DNA of 64,000 nt from Saururus chinensis (Eukaryota > Streptophyta > Magnoliopsida > Piperales > Saururaceae), in the NCBI GenBank assembly GCA_035235625.1, contig CP141149.1:32853753-32917752 (forward strand), given 5' to 3'. The translations under genes and the position numbers were made by a program. The notes under the pieces are model-generated. The model worked only from the letters and a program-made list of their open reading frames with translations, made no database searches and was not told the DNA's origin. How positions within the stretch are numbered: position 1 is the first letter of the stretch; each line of letters opens with the position of its first letter. Of the stretch, positions 58,796 through 64,000 are shown in pieces.

Positions 58796-61352
58796 TACAA
58801 GGAATCAAGGCCAACCCTCTAAGGTTATGAGGTAGCAGTGTTTTTGGGAAGAAAAACACAAGTTGGATATTATGAAGTCAACTTCACATATGAGATAAGT
58901 TGAGAACAAAAGGAATGGAGGGATTGCCAGAAAAGTCAAGCTGAATATACTCAATCTAATAGTTCTAAACCAACCTGTGAGGCAATGCTGATAAAAGCAT
59001 GTATCAAAAACTTCAATTTGTCAATACTGAACACCGATAGTCATCTACTTCAGGTGGATGCATATGTACATCATTGTGATTTATAAAACTGTGGCCCCTT
59101 GGGAGGCTCATACTTTGGGGAAGATTTGCTGGCTTTTGGCTTACCACGCCTTCTTGCTGTGTGTGACATAAAAAAACGAAAGGAAGAAGAAAAGCCCAAG
59201 GGACAGAAGCTATCATAGAGTAAACCAGCCGAGACGATTGGTTGATTGGTTCCACACTTCTTCTACCTGTTTTTTTTTATGTCATTGACGTCTTTACGAT
59301 GAAACATGAAACCTGATAAAGTGGAGACGCACTAAATCAGACGTTAGCTTCTCACCCGCTCTCCAAAGAAAAAACAAAATTCGAAAGTGTTTACTGGTTG
59401 AACCTTTGAACGTCCCACTAAGTTTAGAAGAAAACGAGATAATAGTTTAGTTTATCATAAAGAGTTTATGGGGTTATACATTTTAGGTCCGTTGCGTAAG
59501 AACTGCTCATAGGATTTAATAGGATTTGTGTAAAAGTGTGTTTGGTATTACCTAGATTTGATTTTTCGAAAAGCTAAAAATCTAAATCTTGTTTGGTTTC
59601 TGAAAGTAAAAATCTTTTGTATAAAACCAACAAATTTCTCAAAGATCTTCCTTGAAATCTGTTGCTGTAAAAAAAATGAAAGAATCAGAAGAATGTCTTC
59701 CATGAGAATATTTTTTACAAATCCAAGTGATTTAAAGATTTTAAATTTTGAGATACCATTTCAAATTTTAAGACAACTTCGATTGCCAACAATCCCGAGT
59801 AATCCATAGTAAAAATCATTTACCAAACACAACCTTTGTATCTATTTAGTAGGTGATTTTATAAAATTCATATGAAAGAAAATTTTAAAAAATGAGTTTT
59901 TTTTTACAATACACTTTTTAGGATTCAATTCGATGAAGGGCATTTTTGTGCCATCTATTTTGCCTCTCCTCATTTTCCAAAATGCCCATTTTGAACCAAA
60001 AACAGCACAAATTAGGATACAATGTCACTATATATAATGTTCCATCTTGAAGAAAATGATGTCACAAATAAAATTTTGCAAAATGGCATTTTGAACCAAA
60101 AAATGCACAAAATGAGATACAATGTCATTTTGTATTAAATTAATTTTTATTTTACTTAAAAAACAATAACCCAAACATAATTTTGCAAAATCTATAAAAC
60201 AACAACCTATAAAATGGGTGCAAAATTATATTTAACCCTGAGACTGTATCATCGGTCAGCTTTAGCTTGCATAGCACAAAACAAAGAAAACCAGCTTTTG
60301 CTTGCTTCTCGCTGAAAAAGTTGATTTGGACTCAGCATGTAAAGTCACTTTTTTCCATTTTTGTTTTTTTCCGTAGAACTTCAGGTAATAAGACACGCCA
60401 TGAAATTTAGGCACTAAAAAGTGGGCATTAGCCTTTAATTAGTTTCCACAATTTAGACCACCAGCAGACACTTTTCATTGCGTAGAAAAAGCTGTCGCAT
60501 TTGCAGAAGCCTCCTTATAACTGGGCCTTTGCTATGGGCTGAGCATGTCCGTCACCTTTTGACAAGCCCACATTAATAATGTAGCATTCGTTTGTAGTTA
60601 CGAACGTTACAGGAAATGGTGTCATACACCATACGGGAAGATCAATAAGTTTGTAACAAGAGATACAATAAAGGAAAAAAGTAGCTGGAAAGACTTTAGA
60701 TGATCAGGGGATCTGGCAAGGATCAGGTTCGCTTTATATCTCTAAAGCTGCAAGATGTGCAACCCTTCAAAAAGTCGAAAGAGTTGATGTTAAAGCGATA
60801 CAGACATACAATATTGCATAATGTAAGATACTAAAGATTTAACAAATATCATTCCTATTGTTTTGCCTTTATTAGTATATTTTTATCATACCTATTTTAG
60901 TATTAAATATTAATAAATACATTTTAACAAATTTTATAATTATACCTTAAAATTTGACTATAATCACTAAGAAAGAAAAAATATATGACAAATAAGTTTT
61001 AGTTGCAAATGTTTAAAAAAGATAATTTTTCTCTTTTTATGTGCATATAATTAATAAAAAAGATGCAAAAAATAGAACTCTCTTAGGTAGCATTATCATC
61101 TATTTCTTTGTATACTATTTTCTTTATATGCTTATAAATTATTCATAAAAAAAATATTATTTAGTCTTAGTATGCTTCTAAAAAAAATTAAGTACATGTA
61201 AAAAAAAATATTATGTAAGCTGAAGCTGGTCCCCGTGTCATGTTTTAACTTTTAAAAGAATATTCTAACCATTCTTTTGTAAACTAAGGTTAATTCCGCT
61301 AGTGTCATACTTCTTTTAGAAGAGTTTTTTGATATATTAGTATAATATTATA

Positions 61353-61457
61353 TTGGCCCTCCGTCATATGTTAATAGCTCTATTTGGTTTTTTAATTGCA
61401 CTATTTTTAGTTCATCTTGAAAAATCAAATGAAGCTACTAATTTGGAACAAAAGATG
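61353..61457. mobile_element. Short Stowaway-like MITE, 105 bp
   Basis: TA flanks at 61351-61352 and 61458-61459. The left end is TTGGCCCTCCGTCATATGTT, and the right end reads inward CATCTTTTGTTCCAAATTAG. The inner arms AATAGCTCTATTTG and AAATGAAGCTACTAATTTG are also complementary. Confidence 0.6.
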
Positions 61458-61819
61458 TATATTAGTGTTTATATTTTTAATATTTTTATTTTAAAAAATA
61501 TATATATCATACATAGAAATCATACATCCATTGCAATTTAACGAGGATACATATCATGAGAAATTTTTATGTAAATTTGGGTTCACACATGTCAGCATGA
61601 ACTAAGACACCATGGGCCATTAGATCGATATTCAAAGGCACAAGGGGATAGAAACTACTCTGCCTCGTGAGTTATATATGTTGTTGAATCGAAATTCTAG
61701 GGCACACAATGCTAGATGTCACGCAGTCATGAGTGAACATCGACTCATATAGAAATATTTCACATATAATATATGATATATGATTTTGATACATATATGA
61801 TTATATATCTTTTTATATA

Positions 61820-61892
61820 TTCCCCCTATCCCTAAATCTGATTTTTTAAAATGAACTAATTAGATAGAGCTATTAATCTAGGACGGAAGGAG
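61820..61892. mobile_element. Very short Stowaway-like MITE, 73 bp
   Basis: TA flanks are present. The left end is TCCCCCTATCCCTAAATC, and the right end reads inward CTCCTTCCGTCCTAGATTAA. It may be an internally deleted element. Confidence 0.5.
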
Positions 61893-61974
61893 TATGTCAT
61901 AAATATATATTTAAATTAATGATTATATATAATATATTATTAATTTTTGTATATTATTTATATATAATTTTAAA

Positions 61975-62150
61975 ATTATATTTAAGTTCGAGTTTGAGTT
62001 CAAGCTCGAGCCAAGTAGGCTCGAGTTCGAATTTTATTTGAGCCGAGTCAAGTCAAGCAAATGTATGCTTGAACTTGGCTTGAGCCTATTCAAGCTCGAA
62101 TTAAGTTTGAGCTAGTTGAGCCTAATTAGAGGCTCAGCTCGTTAACAGCT
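61975..62150. repeat. GAGCTCGAG-type dispersed repeat, second copy
   Basis: Counterpart of 58640-58795, with phrases such as GGCTTGAGCCTATTCAAGCT and GAGCTCAAGC-like elements. Confidence 0.5.
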
Positions 62151-62503
62151 CTACGCACCTACAAAAAAGCCCTGCACACCTGCAAGGAACCAAGGCCAGC
62201 CCTCTAAGGTTCTAAGGTAGCAAAGGAATATTTTGGGAAGAAAACACAAGTTGGATAGTAAGAAGTCACAACTTCACATATGAGATAAGTTAATAACAGA
62301 AGGAATGGAGGGATTGCCAGAAAAATCAAGCTGAGTATACTCAATCGATTAGTTTTAAACCAACCTTTGAGGCAATGCTGATAAAAGCATGCATCAAAAA
62401 CTTCAATTTGTCAATACTGAACACCGATAGTCATCTACTTCAGGTGGATGCATATGTACATCATTGTGATTTATGAAACTGTGGCCCCTGGGAGGCTTAT
62501 ACT

Positions 62504-63230
62504 AACCAAAAAACGTATAGAACTAAAACCTCTTATTTCTCTCATGATTTTCATTGTTAGCAAATACCATAAATGGTTGCTATCTCTTTGGAACCAATAT
62601 CTAGTGCCTATTTTACCCTTCAAGTCTAGATTTAAATGCTAAATATTTTAACTGCCACATATCTCGTACCGTCACAGCAGAATTGATTCCAATGACGGAA
62701 ATTTGGAAGCACTATCAGTGATGTATGATCAGTCAAAACATAGTTAATAAACACAACCGAGAATTTGTGATACAATACCAAGGGTTTTAGAAATTCACTA
62801 GTTTCTCTTCTGCACTTTTCTCAAGCAACAGATGTTAATTATGAAAAAAAAACCCTCTTCTTTGGAGAATGGAGTCACCAAGATCAGCTTATCTCCATGT
62901 CCTGCATTGTTCCAAACATCCTGTAGCTAAAAAACAATTTTAAAATTATGTTCCCCATTTCACATCTTTGTCATTTTTGTTAAAAGTGAAAAGAAAAAAA
63001 ACACCACTTTCAGAAAATTCCTTATTTCACCTTGTAGATATATTTATTTTCTTTTGTATCTCTAGTTTTATAACTCCTTAGCAAACTTGCACTCGAGCGC
63101 CTATAAAGGTTTTCTTTCATGCTTTTGAGGAGTATTTGATTCCACAGTTGATCTTCTTTGGTGTAAAAGCAATGGAATCTTTAAAGACAATAAAAAAGCC
63201 CACACACTTTCCAGTTTCATTTATGTATAT
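62504..63230. other. Unassigned DNA with one exon-like stretch on the minus strand
   Basis: Most of the segment is AT-rich. On the minus strand, after an acceptor-like TTTTTTAGCTACAG, bases 62920-62853 read DVWNNAGHGDKLILVTPF and then SKEE before a GT. No family was recognised, so it is recorded only as a possible exon. Confidence 0.3.
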
Positions 63231-63651
63231 TGTTAGGAAAATAACTAGCCAGGGCTGTAACTACTAGGCCATTAGATTATGGTCTAAGTCCTAAGTCCAT
63301 GATCTGATGGCCTAGAAGCAAAAGCTGTAGTGAGCTGCAGCTCTGGTTATCCCTTCTCGTATGTTAGTGGGCCGTGCCTATCCTCTCCCTTTCGGACAAT
63401 CCGTGCCTATCTTCACCTTGGACGCACAGCTCATGGGGATATACATACACAAGGATCATGACGAACTTCTCCCTCTTAGCAAGATCATACTTTGATTTTA
63501 TCTTCTTAGACTCTTTCCAGCTGAAAATCTTATCTTCTAAAACTGTAACAACTTGTATAAATTCTATCTACAATAATACAAGAGCAGAGCAGACCCGATC
63601 AGGATATTCTTTCACATACACCCCGCTACAGGGAATAAATTTGATATAACA
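63231..63651 (+). mobile_element. Possible Copia-like LTR fragment
   Basis: It begins TGTTAGGAAAATAACTAG, a common start for short plant LTRs. A TATA-like CTTGTATAAATTC lies near 63552, and TAACA stands at about 63651. No matching 5-bp flanks were found (TATAT left, TTCTT right), and no PBS is visible. Treat the extent as approximate. Confidence 0.3.
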
Positions 63652-64000
63652 TTCTTCATTGCAAAAGCAAAAGCATCCTGGAACAGATCAAAGAGACGAT
63701 CCATTACATTTTCACAGTAAAATGTTCTGTTCCTACATGTCTTGGGCTGCATGGACTGGATCTGCAATTTGTGCTAAAAGAGTTGAATCAATAGTAAAAT
63801 TCATCATCATCTTACATGAGAAAAGGAAAGATAGGAAGAGGTATTACAGAAAGACATTGCAGATACAACACCCAAAAAGTATTCAGATAAAAATTCATTG
63901 AAACTACCCAAATAACAGATTCATATATGTAGCAAGAAGTTTAGAGTACTTCTGTATACACACCAGCCAAAGGGACTATTTTTGCATTCAACCACTTTGC
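63652..64000. other. Unassigned window end
   Basis: No recognised gene. The frames on both strands are short and without family motifs. Confidence 0.35.

Larger units (their letters stand above)
43327..59110 (+). repeat. Tandem segmental duplication, first copy (expanded by insertions)
   Basis: Segments 43327-44950, 56003-56677 and about 58790-59110 align in the same order and orientation with 59116-60673, 60674-61350 and about 62150-62503. Stretches of near identity run for hundreds of bases, for example after GGGAAGATTTGCTGGC. The first copy was later opened by the TIR element at 44951-56002 and by the LTR fragment at 56678-58638. A MITE-like stretch with GTTTGGT/ACCAAAC ends (about 43725-44110) is shared by both copies. 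No gene is recognised with confidence inside the unit. Confidence 0.85.
59116..62503 (+). repeat. Tandem segmental duplication, second copy
   Basis: This is the paralogue of 43327-59110, lacking the 11-kb element and the truncated LTR. The inner junction joins GGGAGGCTCATACTT to GGGGAAGATTTGCTGGC at about 59106-59126. The outer limits are recognised because 43327 and 62503 continue into unrelated DNA. Small deletions distinguish it, for example near 59465 and 60505. It also carries two MITEs of its own (61353-61457 and 61820-61892). Confidence 0.85.

Noticed and set aside
63231-63928. Solo LTR ending at 63923 with TATAT target duplication
   Set aside because: The match TATAT is an AT-rich 5-mer that can arise by chance, and the right end lacks the expected complement of TGTTAGG. 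Kept only as a low-confidence LTR-like fragment.

Overview
This window is nuclear DNA from a flowering plant. The evidence is two intact intron-containing genes of plant-specific or plant-typical families, GT-AG introns with pyrimidine-rich acceptors, Stowaway-type MITEs, a hAT fossil and nested solo LTRs. The SMAX1-type coding sequence is strongly GC-rich while the surroundings are AT-rich. The species cannot be fixed from the sequence alone.

Layout. 1-581: AT-rich intergenic DNA. 582-8850: an LTR of family B (my label), split by a 4.8-kb solo LTR of a second family, A (2508-7300, duplicated target ATTCG). 8851-9640: transposon debris. 10615-16095: a complete 12-exon AVT1-type vacuolar amino acid transporter gene. 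16621-24945: degraded elements, namely an LTR in minus orientation, a broken Hsp70 first exon lying between oppositely oriented LTR ends, a MITE and a hAT transposase fossil. 24946-28271: a second family-B solo LTR (target CCCTT). 28277-32826: gene-poor DNA and the leader of the next gene. 32827-36619: a complete three-exon SMAX1-type gene, a repressor in karrikin/KAI2-ligand signalling. 36643-43326: intergenic DNA with a MITE. 43327-62503: an ancient tandem segmental duplication of about 3.4 kb. Its first copy was later expanded to about 15.8 kb by an 11-kb nest of mobile DNA (44951-56002) and a truncated family-B LTR. 62504-64000: unassigned DNA.

The 11-kb nest is a TIR-bounded element of about 2.9 kb carrying arrays of a palindromic repeat (core CGTGTTATCGATAACACG). 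Two solo LTRs inserted into it: B3 (46173-49602, target ATTAT) and A2 (50352-55080, target ATATT). The second duplication copy preserves the empty site of the TIR element.

The two genes have no obvious functional link. One encodes a tonoplast-type membrane transporter and the other a nuclear transcriptional co-repressor. The notable biology is in the repeats: very long solo LTRs with five internal minisatellite blocks each, an LTR-terminal hairpin with a compensatory base change, palindrome arrays, and a gene-fragment capture candidate. I recognised no rRNA, tRNA, CRISPR array or organellar insertion.
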